A stretch of 64,000 nt of DNA from Shinisaurus crocodilurus (GCA_021292165.1 JAHFWL010000287.1:248001-312000), one strand, 5' to 3'; shown: positions 33,315 through 43,837, counted from the stretch's first letter. Notes: generated by a model not told the origin, from the letters alone. Made by a program: numbers and translations.

Positions 33315-33330
33315 GGTTATGGGCCCAGCA
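33315..33330 (+). other. Primer-binding site complementary to the anticodon arm of initiator tRNA-Met
   Basis: GGTTATGGGCCCAGCA, directly abutting the LTR, is the complement of the initiator tRNA-Met anticodon stem-loop (CTGGGCCCATAACC), not of its 3' end. Drosophila copia is known to prime with a half-tRNA from this region. Identification rests on recalled tRNA sequence. Confidence 0.82.
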
Positions 33331-33370
33331 GCAGCAGCTGTGGCACATGGGTATTGAGATACGTGGAGTA

Positions 33371-34085
33371 GGAGCACAACAGGAGAGAGGCTCCAGCTGT
33401 TTTTGGGACTGTGAAAAGGCAAGCAGGCTCCCAGAGAGCGAGCGAACAGAGCGAGCGAACAGGGAGAGGAAACAGGAGTTTGGCAGCGGAGTAGTACAAC
33501 AAGTGCTGCAAGGGAAAGGCGTGGCCTGAGAGCTCATTCTGTTGAGCAGAAGCTCCTGCTGACTGTAACTACCTGGGGCTGATTGCAGCTGATTGATTGC
33601 AGGAAGTGGGGCTGATTGCAGGGCGTGGCCTGGGAGCTCATTCTGTTCCTGACTCCCAGCTGAGCAGGAGCACAACAGGAGAGAGGCTCCAGCTGTTTTT
33701 GGGACTGTGAAAAGGCAAGCAGGCTCCCAGAGAGCGAGCGAACAGAGCGAGCGAACAGGGAGAGGAAACAGGAGTTTGGCAGCGGAGTAGTACAACAACA
33801 AGTGCTGCAAGGGAAAGGCGTGGCCTGAGAGCTCATTCTGTTGAGCAGAAGCTCCTGCTGACTGCAACTACCTGGGGCTGATTGCAGCTGATTGATTGCA
33901 GGAAGTGGGGCTGATTGCAGGGCGTGGCCTGGGAGCTCATTCTGTTCCTGACTCCCAGCTGAGCAGGAGCACAACAGGAGAGAGGCTCCAGCTGTTTTTG
34001 GGACTGTTTTTGGGACTGTGAAAAGGCAAGCAGGCTCCCAGAAAGCGAGCGAACAGGGAGAGCAAACAGGAGTTTGGCAGCGGAG
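33371..34085 (+). repeat. Tandem monomers in the CR1 5' UTR (about 296 and 299 bp, 2.4 copies)
   Basis: The landmark GGAGCACAACAGGAGAGAGG recurs at 33371, 33667 and 33966. Units 1 and 2 are nearly identical; unit 2 has one extra CAA. Unit 3 stops after GGCAGCGGAG and diverges. Within each unit, GAGCGAGCGAACA is itself repeated. They directly precede the ORF1 leader, as promoter monomers do in mouse L1. Confidence 0.9.
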
Positions 34086-34132
34086 TTCGGCAGGGGAGGT
34101 CAAGGGGGAGGTCCCTAAAAAAACAAAAACAA

Positions 34133-34135
34133 AAA

Positions 34136-34180
<45 letters not shown>
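34133..34180 (+). repeat. (CA)n(TA)n microsatellite in CR1 leader
   Basis: A-rich stretch, then CA repeats, then TA repeats immediately upstream of the ORF1 start. Confidence 0.95.
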
Positions 34181-34181
<1 letters not shown>

Positions 34182-34204
34182 TAGGAAAACAGAAACTGAG
34201 CACT

Positions 34205-35233
34205 ATGGAAGGAAAGGACTCAGCAGTGGTGGTGACCTGCAAGGGGTGTGCAATGTTTGTTTTCCTGCCGGAGATCGACATGGCCTACACATGCAACAAG
34301 TGCAAGCTGGTCACGCTGTTGGAAGAAAAGGTCAGAGGACTGGAGCAGCAAGTGTCAACCCTCAGGAGCATAAGAGAAAGCGAGGAGTTCTTAGACAGAA
34401 CGGTGGATCTACAGCACCAAAGCACAGTACAGGAGCCAGAAGGGCAACGGCAGGATGAGGCGGAGTTGGAGACTGCAGAGGCAAGGGAAAATAACGCAGG
34501 GGGAACTCCCTGGAAAAGGGTGACTGTTAGGAGCAGAAGAACTACAAGACACTCTGCGCCTGTGGAAGCAGTGGAGCTATGGAACCGCTTCCATGTACTT
34601 GAGGGCGAGAGCAGAGGACAGCCTGCAGAGGACGGATTACCGGGCACCCAACGTGACAGCGAGCAGGAGGCTGAGGGTCAGTCAAGTGGAGGCAGTCAAA
34701 CCAAGGCCTACAGCAAGAGGAAGAGAAGAGTACTCGTAGTGGGAGACTCCCTCCTGCGGGGGATCGAAGCCAAAGTATGTCGCGAAGACCCATGGACTCG
34801 CCAGGTGTGCTGTCTCCCTGGGGCACGGATTAAGGATGTGACAGAGCAGTTGCCGAGGCTCATGAAGCCCACTGACACATACCCCTTTCTTCTCTTCCAC
34901 GTGGGTACAAATGATACTGCCAAGCGGAGTTACAAAGAAATCACGGCAGACTTTGAAGAGCTGGGAAGGGAACTCAAGAACTTCGGGGCCCAGATAGTTT
35001 TCTCATCCATCCTTCCAGTACTTGGAAGAGGCATAGAAAGGGAAAGAAAAATACTCCGAGTGAATGACTGGCTACGAAGGTGGAGCCGACGTGAGGGATT
35101 TGGATTCTGGGACCACGGGCTACACTTCCTGGAAGATGGACTGCTGGCAAAGGATGGGTTGCACCTCACAAGGACTGGGAAGAATGTGTTTGGACACAGC
35201 ATGAGGAACTTAATCAGGAGGGCTTTAAACTGA
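34205..35233 (+). CDS. CR1 ORF1 protein: zinc-finger, coiled coil and SGNH esterase, 342 aa
   Basis: The N-terminus carries paired CxxC motifs (Cys12/15 and Cys30/33), followed by a heptad-like stretch at 36-60, a plausible coiled coil. A variable polar linker leads to a C-terminal SGNH-hydrolase domain: block I GDS at 180-182 (Ser182 nucleophile), block III HVGTNDT at 232-238, and the catalytic pair Asp317/His320 in DGLHL. This esterase is characteristic of CR1-type ORF1; its exact role in retrotransposition is unresolved. ORF1 proteins of this kind bind RNA in the ribonucleoprotein. The frame is open from ATG to stop, and ORF2 starts 38 bp downstream in another frame. Confidence 0.9.
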   Translation: MEGKDSAVVVTCKGCAMFVFLPEIDMAYTCNKCKLVTLLEEKVRGLEQQVSTLRSIRESEEFLDRTVDLQHQSTVQEPEGQRQDEAELETAEARENNAGGTPWKRVTVRSRRTTRHSAPVEAVELWNRFHVLEGESRGQPAEDGLPGTQRDSEQEAEGQSSGGSQTKAYSKRKRRVLVVGDSLLRGIEAKVCREDPWTRQVCCLPGARIKDVTEQLPRLMKPTDTYPFLLFHVGTNDTAKRSYKEITADFEELGRELKNFGAQIVFSSILPVLGRGIERERKILRVNDWLRRWSRREGFGFWDHGLHFLEDGLLAKDGLHLTRTGKNVFGHSMRNLIRRALN

Positions 35234-35271
35234 ATCCAACAGGGGAGGGAGACATAAACTCGGGGGTACCA

Positions 35272-38142
35272 ATGGAAGAAGGCCTCTATGCCACAATGGA
35301 GAGAACAGCTCCAGCGGTGCCCATAGATAGTCTACCACAAAATGTAGGGGGAAAGTTGGACTATAAAGCACATAGTCTTCAATGTCTCTATACTAATGCC
35401 CAGAGTATGGGCAATAAACAAGACGAACTTGAACTCTTGGTACATGAGGGCAAGTACAACTTGATAGGGATAACTGAAACCTGGTGGGATGACTCCCATG
35501 ACTGGAATACAGCAATTGAAGGGTATAACTTGTTCAAAAGGAACAGAAGCAACAGAAAGGGAGGTGGAGTTGCACTGTATGTTAAAAATAAGTATCTCTG
35601 CACAGAGATACAGGAAGAGGAGCTTGGCAGCCCCATTGAGAGCATCTGGGTTAAAATAAAGGGGGCAAAGAATAAAACGAACATGGCGGTTGGAGTCTAC
35701 TACCGACCACCCAATCAAGGAGAAGACGAGGATGGAACTTTTGAAAAGCAAATTGCCATTGTTTCAAGGAGGCACGATGTGGTAGTAATGGGAGACTTCA
35801 ATTTCCCTGATATCTGTTGGGAGACTTATTCAGCCAAACATGGCCCCTCCAAGAAATTCCTGAGCTGTGCTGCTGATAACTTCCTCCTACAGAAAGTGGA
35901 GGAAGGAACTAGAGGATCGGCTATCCTTGACCTGATTCTAACCAACAGAGACGAGTTAGTGGATAAAGTGGCAGTTTCGGGAACTCTGGGGGAAAGTGAC
36001 CATGTTATACTTGAGTTCTTGATTCTAACGGAAGCAAAAGCTGAGTGTAGCCAAACACGTACCCTGGATTTTAGGAAAGCCAATTTTAACAAACTCAGAA
36101 CAATGATTAGTAAGATCCCATGGCAAGTGACTCTCACGAGAAAGGGAGCCCAGGAGGGGTGGGAGTTTTTAAAAAAGGAAATTTTAAAGGCACAATTGCA
36201 AACAATTCCCACAAGGAAAAAAGGCAGAGGGCAACAGAAGAAGCCAATGTGGCTTCACAATAAACTCAAAGATGACCTGAAAACAAAAAAGGACACGTAT
36301 AGGAAGTGGAAGGAAGGACAGGCTACAGGGGAAGAGTACAGGCAGGTAGCACAGAACTGCAGGAATAGTGTCAGGAAGGCTAAAGCTGAGAATGAGCTAA
36401 GGTTAGCGAGGAATGCTAAAAGCAACAAAAAAGCTTTCTTCAGATACATGTACAGTAAAAGACAGAAGAAAGAACTGGTGGTTCAACTACGCAATGAGGA
36501 TGGCAAATTGATAACAGAAGACAAAGAAAAGGCAGAAGTGTTCAATTCCTACTTCGGCTCGGTCTTCTCCCAAAAGAGGGTCTATGACCCCCCTGGCAAA
36601 CCTGAAGTGCAGACTGAAGGGGCAGGATTGCAGCTTGAGATTGATAGGCAAATGGTCAAGGAGCACCTGATTACTCTGAACGAGTTTAAATCTCCAGGGC
36701 CTGATGAGCTGCATCCTAGAGTAATAAAGGAACTGGCAGAAGAACTCTCAGAACCACTGTCTATTATCTTTGAGAAATCATGGAGGACAGGTGAAGTGCC
36801 AGATGACTGGAGGAGGGCAAATGTTGTTCCCATCTTCAAAAAGGGCAAGAAGGAGGAACCTGGGAACTATAGGCCAGTCAGTCTGACATCAATCCCCGGG
36901 AAAATTTTTGAGCAGATTATAAAGAAGTCAGTCTGCAAGCACCTTGAAAACAATGCAGTGATTACTAGAAGCCAGCATGGATTTGTCAAGAACAAATCCT
37001 GTCAGACTAATCTGATCTCATTTTTTGATCGGGTAACCTCCCTTGTGGACTGTGGGAATGCTGTGGACATTATATACCTGGACTTCAGCAAAGCTTTCGA
37101 CAAAGTGCCTCATGATATCCTGATTAGTAAGCTAGCTAAGAGTGGGCTAGATGGAACAACTATCAGGTGGATCCACAATTGGCTACAGAATCGGACTCAA
37201 AGAGTGCTTATCAATGGTTCCTTCTCAAACTGGGGAGAGGTAACGAGCGGGGTACCACAGGGCTCGGTCCTGGGCCCGGTGCTCTTCAACATTTTTATTA
37301 ATGACTTGGATGAGGAGGTACAGGGAATGCTTATCAAATTTGCAGATGACACAAAGTTGGGTGGAACAGCTAATACTCTGGAAGACAGAAACAAAATTCA
37401 AAGTGACCTCGATAGGCTGGAGCGCTGGGCCGAAAACAACAGAATGAAATTTAATAGGGATAAATGCCAAGTGCTGCACCTAGGGAGAGGAAACCAAATG
37501 CAGAGTTACAGAATGGGGGACACTTGGCTCAACAATACTACAAGTGAGAAGGATCTTGGAATTGTGGTAGATCACAAACTGAATATGAGCCAGCAATGCG
37601 ATGTGGCTGCAAAGAAGGCAAATGCAATTTTGGGCTGTATTAATAGAAGTATAGCTTCCAAATCGCGGGAAGTGATAATTCCCCTTTACTCGGCACTGGT
37701 TAGGCCTCATCTTGAGTACTGCGTCCAGTTCTGGGCACCTCACTTTAAGAAGGACATAGACAAACTGGAGAGGGTTCAGAGGAGGGCAACAAGGATGATA
37801 AAGGGACTGGAAACAAGGCCCTATGAGGAGAGACTGAAAGAACTGGGCATGTTTAGCCTTCAGAAGAGGAGACTGAGGGGAGATATGATCGCACTCTTCC
37901 AGTATTTGAAGGGATGTCACACAGAGGAGGGCAAAGATCTCTTCTCGTTCATCCCAGTTTGCAGGACACGGAATAATGGGCTCAAGTTACAGGAACCTAG
38001 ATTCCACCTAAACATCAGGAAAAATTTCCTGACTGTCAGAGCAATAAGACAATGGAATCAACTACCTAGGGAGGTTGTGGGCTCTCCCACTCTGGAGGCA
38101 TTCAAGGTGCAGCTGGACAGACATCTGTCAGAGATGCTTTGA
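35272..38142 (+). CDS. CR1 ORF2 protein: APE endonuclease plus reverse transcriptase, 956 aa
   Basis: Open for 956 codons. The N-terminal AP-endonuclease-like domain shows NAQS near 44, TETWW with Glu69, GDFN with Asp175/Asn177, and SDH at 242-244, the catalytic set used to nick target DNA. The reverse transcriptase shows the NYRPVSLTS block, LDFSKAFD (Asp604), GVPQGSVLGP at 660-669 and the catalytic FADD at 690-693. The C-terminal part (LRPHLEYC-like, RATRMIKGL, RLRGDMI) is typical of CR1. No stop or frameshift was seen. The start codon is the first ATG in frame; translation could begin upstream, since no in-frame start context was tested. Confidence 0.93.
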   Translation: MEEGLYATMERTAPAVPIDSLPQNVGGKLDYKAHSLQCLYTNAQSMGNKQDELELLVHEGKYNLIGITETWWDDSHDWNTAIEGYNLFKRNRSNRKGGGVALYVKNKYLCTEIQEEELGSPIESIWVKIKGAKNKTNMAVGVYYRPPNQGEDEDGTFEKQIAIVSRRHDVVVMGDFNFPDICWETYSAKHGPSKKFLSCAADNFLLQKVEEGTRGSAILDLILTNRDELVDKVAVSGTLGESDHVILEFLILTEAKAECSQTRTLDFRKANFNKLRTMISKIPWQVTLTRKGAQEGWEFLKKEILKAQLQTIPTRKKGRGQQKKPMWLHNKLKDDLKTKKDTYRKWKEGQATGEEYRQVAQNCRNSVRKAKAENELRLARNAKSNKKAFFRYMYSKRQKKELVVQLRNEDGKLITEDKEKAEVFNSYFGSVFSQKRVYDPPGKPEVQTEGAGLQLEIDRQMVKEHLITLNEFKSPGPDELHPRVIKELAEELSEPLSIIFEKSWRTGEVPDDWRRANVVPIFKKGKKEEPGNYRPVSLTSIPGKIFEQIIKKSVCKHLENNAVITRSQHGFVKNKSCQTNLISFFDRVTSLVDCGNAVDIIYLDFSKAFDKVPHDILISKLAKSGLDGTTIRWIHNWLQNRTQRVLINGSFSNWGEVTSGVPQGSVLGPVLFNIFINDLDEEVQGMLIKFADDTKLGGTANTLEDRNKIQSDLDRLERWAENNRMKFNRDKCQVLHLGRGNQMQSYRMGDTWLNNTTSEKDLGIVVDHKLNMSQQCDVAAKKANAILGCINRSIASKSREVIIPLYSALVRPHLEYCVQFWAPHFKKDIDKLERVQRRATRMIKGLETRPYEERLKELGMFSLQKRRLRGDMIALFQYLKGCHTEEGKDLFSFIPVCRTRNNGLKLQEPRFHLNIRKNFLTVRAIRQWNQLPREVVGSPTLEAFKVQLDRHLSEML

Positions 38143-38440
38143 CCTAGATTCCTGCATTGAGCAGGGGGTTGGACTCGATGGCCTTGTAGGCCCCTTCCAA
38201 CTCTACTTTTCTATGATTCTATGATTCTATGATTCTATGAGTTTTGTTTTTGGCAAAGGTCCAGTGAGGTGTTTTTGTTTGGGTGCTGAGAAGTTTTGAT
38301 CGCTGCAAAGTTCCTGGCTAGGGCTTTGTATCGCTGGTCCTTCTCTGGCAGCAAACCCTGAAAAGCTGGAAGAACAGACGGCGATAAAGAGTGATCCTCT
38401 GGAGATAGAGGAGGGAAGAATTCCAGAACCAGCTCCCCCT

Positions 38441-39169
38441 GTGCAGACCGTGGACGGCGTTCCGATGGCGGTGGTGCAACAGTACCCGGGAGTGGTGGTG
38501 GACAAGCTGACGGGTGAGAATTACCTGGCTTGGGAATTCAAAACCAGAATGCTCCTGATGCGGGAGGATTTATGGGACATAGCTGTTGTCAATCCCCCGC
38601 ACGACCCAACCCCTGAAGAGAGCAGACGGATGCAGAGGGCTCATGCAATGATTGTGCTGTCTCTGTCAGATGCACAACTCTTGCATGTCAGATCGCTGGA
38701 GAATGCCGCCGACTGCTGGGCTACTCTCAGGAGGATACATATTCGGGACTCTGCAAGTTGTAAAATCCTGTTGGCACGGCAACTGTACAGGAAGCAGTTG
38801 CTGCCCGGGGAGAAAGTTTCTGACCATTTGCAAGCGATACAGGAGCTGCTGATGAAGCTTGCTGAGCGGGGTTAGAGATATGAAGAAATCCACCAAGTCC
38901 AGATCGTTCTGTCATCCCTGGATGAGAGCTGGGACTTGCTGGTCAGTAGCGTTGCTTCGCTCCCAGAAGACGATCTTACCATGGATTATCTTGCTGGCCG
39001 TCTCCTGGAAGAAGAGGAGAGGAGAAAAGTGAAACAGCAGCAGCATAAACAGATGACAGCTCCCTCCATCCGAAGGAATTCAGGCCGAGGAGTGGTCGGG
39101 TTACAGCAACAGCGCAGAGCAACCGAGAAATGCCGGAGAAGACACGGAGGCAGCTTTGAGCGTGCGTAG
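38441..39169 (+). pseudogene. Copia gag region, broken
   Basis: The gag-like frame opens near 38441 (first ATG at 38465) with a KLTGENYLAWEFKTRMLL segment and LQAIQELLMKL, both typical of copia gag (UBN2-type). It has an in-frame TAG at 38873-38875 and closes with TAG at 39167-39169, just before the zinc knuckle, which lies in the next frame. The CR1 at 33369-38240 separates it from its LTR and primer site. Not functional as it stands. Confidence 0.82.
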
Positions 39170-40679
39170 GTGCTTCAGATGCGGGCAGCCAGGACACATC
39201 AAAAGACATTGTAAGACGGGCTTGCAGAAGGGCGGTCCACAGAGGAAGAAACAACCCCAGGAAGATGGACGTTGTAGTAACTCTGTGTCTGCCACTGTGA
39301 GGGTGAATGTAAGTCAGCCTACATCAAGGTGGATTCTTGATAGTGGGAGTTCCAAGACAATTTCTAACTCGTCTTTGCCTTTTGTATTGTTTAACAAAGT
39401 GTCTAAAGAAAGCAGTAGTCACACTGTAACGTTGGCTGATGGGAGCACGTGTCCTATTGTGGGTGAGGGGAAATGCAAAGTACCCTATCTAGAAACAGAG
39501 ATGGAGAATGTTCTGTGTGTCCCCAATTTAGACTATAGCCTATTGTCTGTATCTTGTTTAACCAATGATGGGTATGAGGTGGTATTCACAAAAGCTGGCT
39601 GTGAAATACTCAAAGGTGGGAAGCTTGCTGCCAAAGCCTCCCTGGTAAATGGGCTATATGTGTTGTCTCCCCACATTGCCATGATTAATAATACACCGTT
39701 ACACGATGGATGTTTACACACATTTCACAGGAAATTAGGGCATTCCGGATTTGGTGTAATTCAGAAGACTGCTGAGTCTTGTACTGGGGTTACATTGAAA
39801 GGGTGCAAGAAGTATCTAAACTGTGCAGTGTGCAAACAAGCGAAATCTAGGGTGCAGCCAATAAGTAGAAAATCAAACAGGCAGGTCAATGAAGTGTTTG
39901 AGCTGGTGCATTCCGATGTGTGTGGCCCCTTCAAACCCAGTGAAGGTGGTGCAAGATATGTGGTACTGATTATGGATGAGTATTCCAAGTTCACATGGGT
40001 GTATCTGGTGAAGCAAAAAGCTCAGTGTTTTTCTGTGTTCCGTGACTGGGTAGCATATGCAGAGCGGCAGTTCAACACGAAAGTACGTACTCTACAGACA
40101 GACCGGGGTGGGGAGTACTTGAGCGGAGAGTTTCCAAAGTTCATGAAAACAAATGGTATAATGCACAAGGTCACAGATACTGGTATTGTGTCTGGGAAAA
40201 TTAGGGATCTTCAACAAATAATGAGATGTTTGTTAACTGACGCTGGTCTAAGCACAAACTCGCATTTTTGGGGTGAAGCAATCCTTGCAGCCAACTACCT
40301 GTGCAACAGAACCTGGTCTATGGTGATTGATAATATACCGTATACAAAGCTATTTAACAGGGCTCCGGAGCTTGGCCACCTTCGAGTCTGGGGTAGTTTT
40401 GCATACGTGCATATTCCCAAATCAATGAGAAGGAAGGGAGAACAGAGATCACAAAGGTTGCGTTTTGTGGGATATGCTGGCACTGGGAAATCCTGGAGGT
40501 TTTCACGAGGGAATGCCAGGGTGATCATTTCTCAAAATGCAGATTTTGTGGAGGAAGGTTGGCAACGTATACATGCAAACCCAGAAGTTTTAATTCCGGT
40601 AGATGACTCTGAGCCAGCCAAGCCGCAGCAGCTTTTGGGATTGGTAAAGACGTTATATGCCTCTCCTGGACAGGGATAG
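39156..40679 (+). pseudogene. Copia nucleocapsid, protease and integrase remnant; reverse transcriptase absent
   Basis: In order: CCHC zinc knuckle (codons at 39171-39212), aspartic protease motif DSGS (Asp at 39339), GAG-pre-integrase HRKLGH, and integrase with Asp at 39915 (HSDVCGPF) and Asp at 40101 (TDRGGEY). The third catalytic residue, expected in a tPqqNGvaE-like block, is not found; that stretch reads GIVSGKIRDL. The frame ends in L2 sequence at 40679. Reverse transcriptase, RNase H and the 3' LTR are not seen in the window. Protease-integrase order before reverse transcriptase defines Ty1/copia rather than gypsy. Confidence 0.85.
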
Positions 40680-41308
40680 ATTTGCCACAGTGATGCAGGT
40701 GCTAGTAACCTCAAGACTGGAGTACTGCAATGTGCTCTATGTGGGACTGCCCTTAAGGCTGCTCCGGATTCCGGAAGCTGGAGCTAGTGCAAATGCAGCA
40801 GCCCAGTTATTGTCAGGAACTGCCCCTTTTCAGCATGCAACTCCTTTGCTGAAGGAACTGCACTGGCTACCTATTGAGTACCAGGTCAGGTTTAAGGTTC
40901 TGGTACTTGTGTACAAAGCCTGAAACAACTTGGGACCAAGTTACCTGAGAGAGTGCCTCCTCCCATACCAACCTGCCCGGTCACTGAGGTCATCAGATGG
41001 CATGCTCCCGGTGGTTCCTCATGGACCTTTGGCCCGATTGGAGTCCACCAGGAGAAGGGCCTTCAGTGTGGTGGCTCCATTTCTGTGGAACTCCCTGCCT
41101 CTGGAGGTCAGCCAGTCTCCAACACTGTGCTGTTTTCGGTGCCTGCTGAAGACCTCCTTGTTCCAGGAAGCCTTCTCTGCTCTTCAACCACCAGTGTAAT
41201 TTTAGTTTGTTTTCAATGTATTGTTTTTGTTTCTTTTATCTGCTTTTGTCTTTTTATTGTTCACCACTCTGGAATCTGCTTGATATGGAGCAGTATACAA
41301 ATACTGTA

Positions 41309-41357
<49 letters not shown>
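40660..41357 (+). mobile_element. L2 LINE 3' fragment interrupting or replacing copia pol
   Basis: The translation carries L2 reverse-transcriptase C-terminal hallmarks (LVTSRLEYCNVLYVGLPL, LLKELHWLPIEYQVRFKVL, RRRAFSVVAPFLWNSLP) with a stop at 40921. It ends with a 3' UTR and an (AAT)n tail at 41310-41357. 5'-truncated, as L2 copies usually are. Confidence 0.85.
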
Positions 41358-41358
<1 letters not shown>

Positions 41359-41399
41359 GTCCCACATGCTCCACCTCACAGAGGCAACTACACAATAGT

Positions 41400-43360
41400 A
41401 GAATCAGCTCCAAATTAGGTAAAGATCTGTATAGTCTTTCATGCATCAATTAATGTCACTACTAGAGGCAGTCATTATCCTAAAATCTGTTTTAGCTATG
41501 CTTATCTTAGCTACAATATGTTATAGCTGTTTTAAATGCAAGAAAAGGAGAATGCTTATTATTTATCACGCTAAAGACATAAAATGTATCTCTAAGGGTC
41601 AAACTACAAGTGATGCTCAGTTCCATGAATGTTTTCCTTGAATTACCGGTACTCTTTTTTTTAACCTTAAGAAGCTACAATCTAGATAGGAATAGTATTT
41701 TAGGTTTTGGTTGTTGTTGTTGTTTTATTAGGCCCTGGTCGTTTTATTGTTAATTGTTTTTTTTAATTATTATTATTATTATTTTTATTATATTTGTTAA
41801 TCGCCCATCTGGCCAGTCTTAAATTCTTGAATGCAACGTTAAAGGTTTTATAGATGTTTTATCATGCTGTGAACTGCCAGGAGAGCTTTGGTTCTTGGGC
41901 AGTATAGAAATGCAATGAATGAATGAAATTAATGCACAGGAGCAGAGGGGGTGCTTATTTCTTTCCCTTAGAGAGGGCTGTTTTTCTTATCAGAACTGCC
42001 CTCTCTAAGCTGATGTTCACCTCAGAAAAGGGAAATAATAAGGATACTTTTATCTTTCACCCCAGGGCAAAAAGCAGCTTGGAGGAGGTTATTTTGCTTT
42101 TTAAAAGAACTTGCAGAGAAAGAGACAAGCACTGCCTCTCCTTGGCATACATATCCAATCTTTAGCATAGCTTGTAGCAGCTGCTTCTTTGCATTCAAAA
42201 CAAAACAAAACTCAGGGGAAACATTCAGTTTCCTTGACTGAGAGGGCACAATCCTATGGGGATACTCATAACCTTCCAAACTTGGAGGATTCTTGGCCAT
42301 GGTGCTCTCCTCTCCTTCCTGCCCTGCCTCCCGTAATGCCTCTTAAGCCCCTTCTCTGAGGTTGCAAAGCGTCTTTCTGACTGTTTCTGCACCAGCTGCA
42401 AGGTGGGGAGGTGGATCTGAGTGCAGATCCCCAGTTTTAAGGTTGGAGTGATTTTCCAAGCTCAGAGTTGGGAATCCGAACAATCCTAGACACTGTGTAG
42501 TATCATTCTCAGGCATATACAAAATATTCTAGAGTTTTACAACTCCTTAAATAATACTTAGCATTTCTATAGAGGTTTTGATTGATCAATGCAGGGCTAG
42601 GCTAAAATGCATCTCCACCCCACTCAATTTCATGACCCCATTTTCAGGCTGTAAAATTGGGGAGTGGGGTATTTCGGTAATTTTGGAGAGGGAAGCCATG
42701 TGAGTTTGATGGGAGGAGAACTCACCAGAGTTCCTGAGTTCTGATAGACTGGTAGCCCCCATTTTATTTTTCATAGAATACCCTGTTCTGAAGGGGAGAA
42801 ATGGCAGCCCACAGCCATTTGGAACTGTGAGGAGTTCTGGTGAGTTCCCTCCAACACTACACAAACCACAAGGCTGGCCCCATCATTAGGCAGAGTGAGG
42901 CAACCACCTCAGCTGGCAGACGCTGGGGTGTGGCAGTGGCAGCCCCTAGCCATTCCCCTCTTTTGGAGGACACAGCTGTGTGTGCCATACAGCCTGTCCT
43001 GGATCCCTAAACTAGCATTGTGCCCTTGGGTGAGGCTGCAATCCCATTGCCAGTGTCAGGTGCCAGTCCAGATGGTTCCTGCATGTGGAATGGAAGGAGG
43101 CACCATCTTGTCCTTTGCCTCAGGCAGCAAAGTGCCCTGAGAACCCCAAAATGCAAAGTGGGAAGGTGGTTTCACCCCCATTTCCCCTGAAACCCCACCC
43201 CAAATTTTGGCTGAACTTTCAAACTATCAAAAATTTGGCCCAGTCCTAGTCTGGAGTGCTTCATGTGTATTATCTCAATCATCCTTATACCAGCCATGTA
43301 AAGTTGATCAGTATTATTATCTGTATATTTCATATGCTGAGAGAACAGTGGTTTGCCTAA
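41400..43360. other. Intergenic DNA between copia/L2 block and hAT MITEs
   Basis: Short L2 tail at 41785-41815 and a possible diverged GC-rich repeat at 42240-42490. No gene seen. Confidence 0.5.
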
Positions 43361-43372
43361 TGCCACCTAGTG

Positions 43373-43447
43373 CCGTGTTCTCCAACCTTGAGCATGCTGG
43401 GAGTTGTAGGCCAAAAACATCTGGGGGCCCAAGGTTGGAGAACACTG
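43373..43447. mobile_element. Palindromic hAT MITE, short copy
   Basis: 75 bp, with exact duplications ACCTAGTG (43365-43372, 43448-43455). Arms TGTTCTCCAACCTTG and CAAGGTTGGAGAACA. Confidence 0.88.
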
Positions 43448-43837
43448 ACCTAGTGTGTTCAAGACTAAAACAAGATTTTTTTGCACTGCAGAACTCCATG
43501 CTCACATCAATAAATTTTTACTCTATTGCCTGGAAGAAATGAAGTGGGAAGGGTTCTATTTCTGTGCTTCTTAAAAAGATCTATCTGGCACAACTGAATT
43601 GCATCATCTTGAATATGTTACACAGGAATATAATCATATGCATGCAAAATAAAGTATGATTCACATGAGTTACTTTTTGTAACTGGGGAGATCACACCCA
43701 TGATTGAGTCTTATGCTTGGAAGCTGATGAAAAAGCAGTATATAGAATGAGTGATACATATATATCACTCATTCTATATATATATCTATTTGACAGGAGC
43801 CATGTATCACATAGTTCAGAATCTATGGCTCCCAGAG

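Larger units (their letters stand above)
33369..38240 (+). mobile_element. Full-length CR1 non-LTR retrotransposon, both ORFs open
   Basis: About 4.9 kb: tandem 5' monomers (33371 to about 34085), ORF1 (34205-35233), ORF2 (35272-38142), and a roughly 100-bp 3' UTR ending in four copies of the octamer-like unit ATTCTATG, the hallmark CR1 tail. No poly(A). It sits inside the leader of a Ty1/copia element and so is younger than it. Both ORFs have all expected catalytic residues, and older CR1 copies in the window are decayed, so this copy is recent and possibly retrotransposition-competent. No target duplication was identified, as is usual for CR1. Confidence 0.92.

Noticed and set aside
33371..34085. 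CRISPR-like repeat array
   Set aside because: Units are about 300 bp, contiguous, without spacers, in a eukaryotic genome.
33301..34151. Minus-strand frames of 188 and 205 codons with repeated protein segments
   Set aside because: They are antisense readings of the CR1 5' monomers, so the repetition reflects the DNA array.
34205..38142. Host gene encoding an esterase or polymerase
   Set aside because: Order and motifs are those of CR1 ORF1 and ORF2, and the flanks are CR1 ends.
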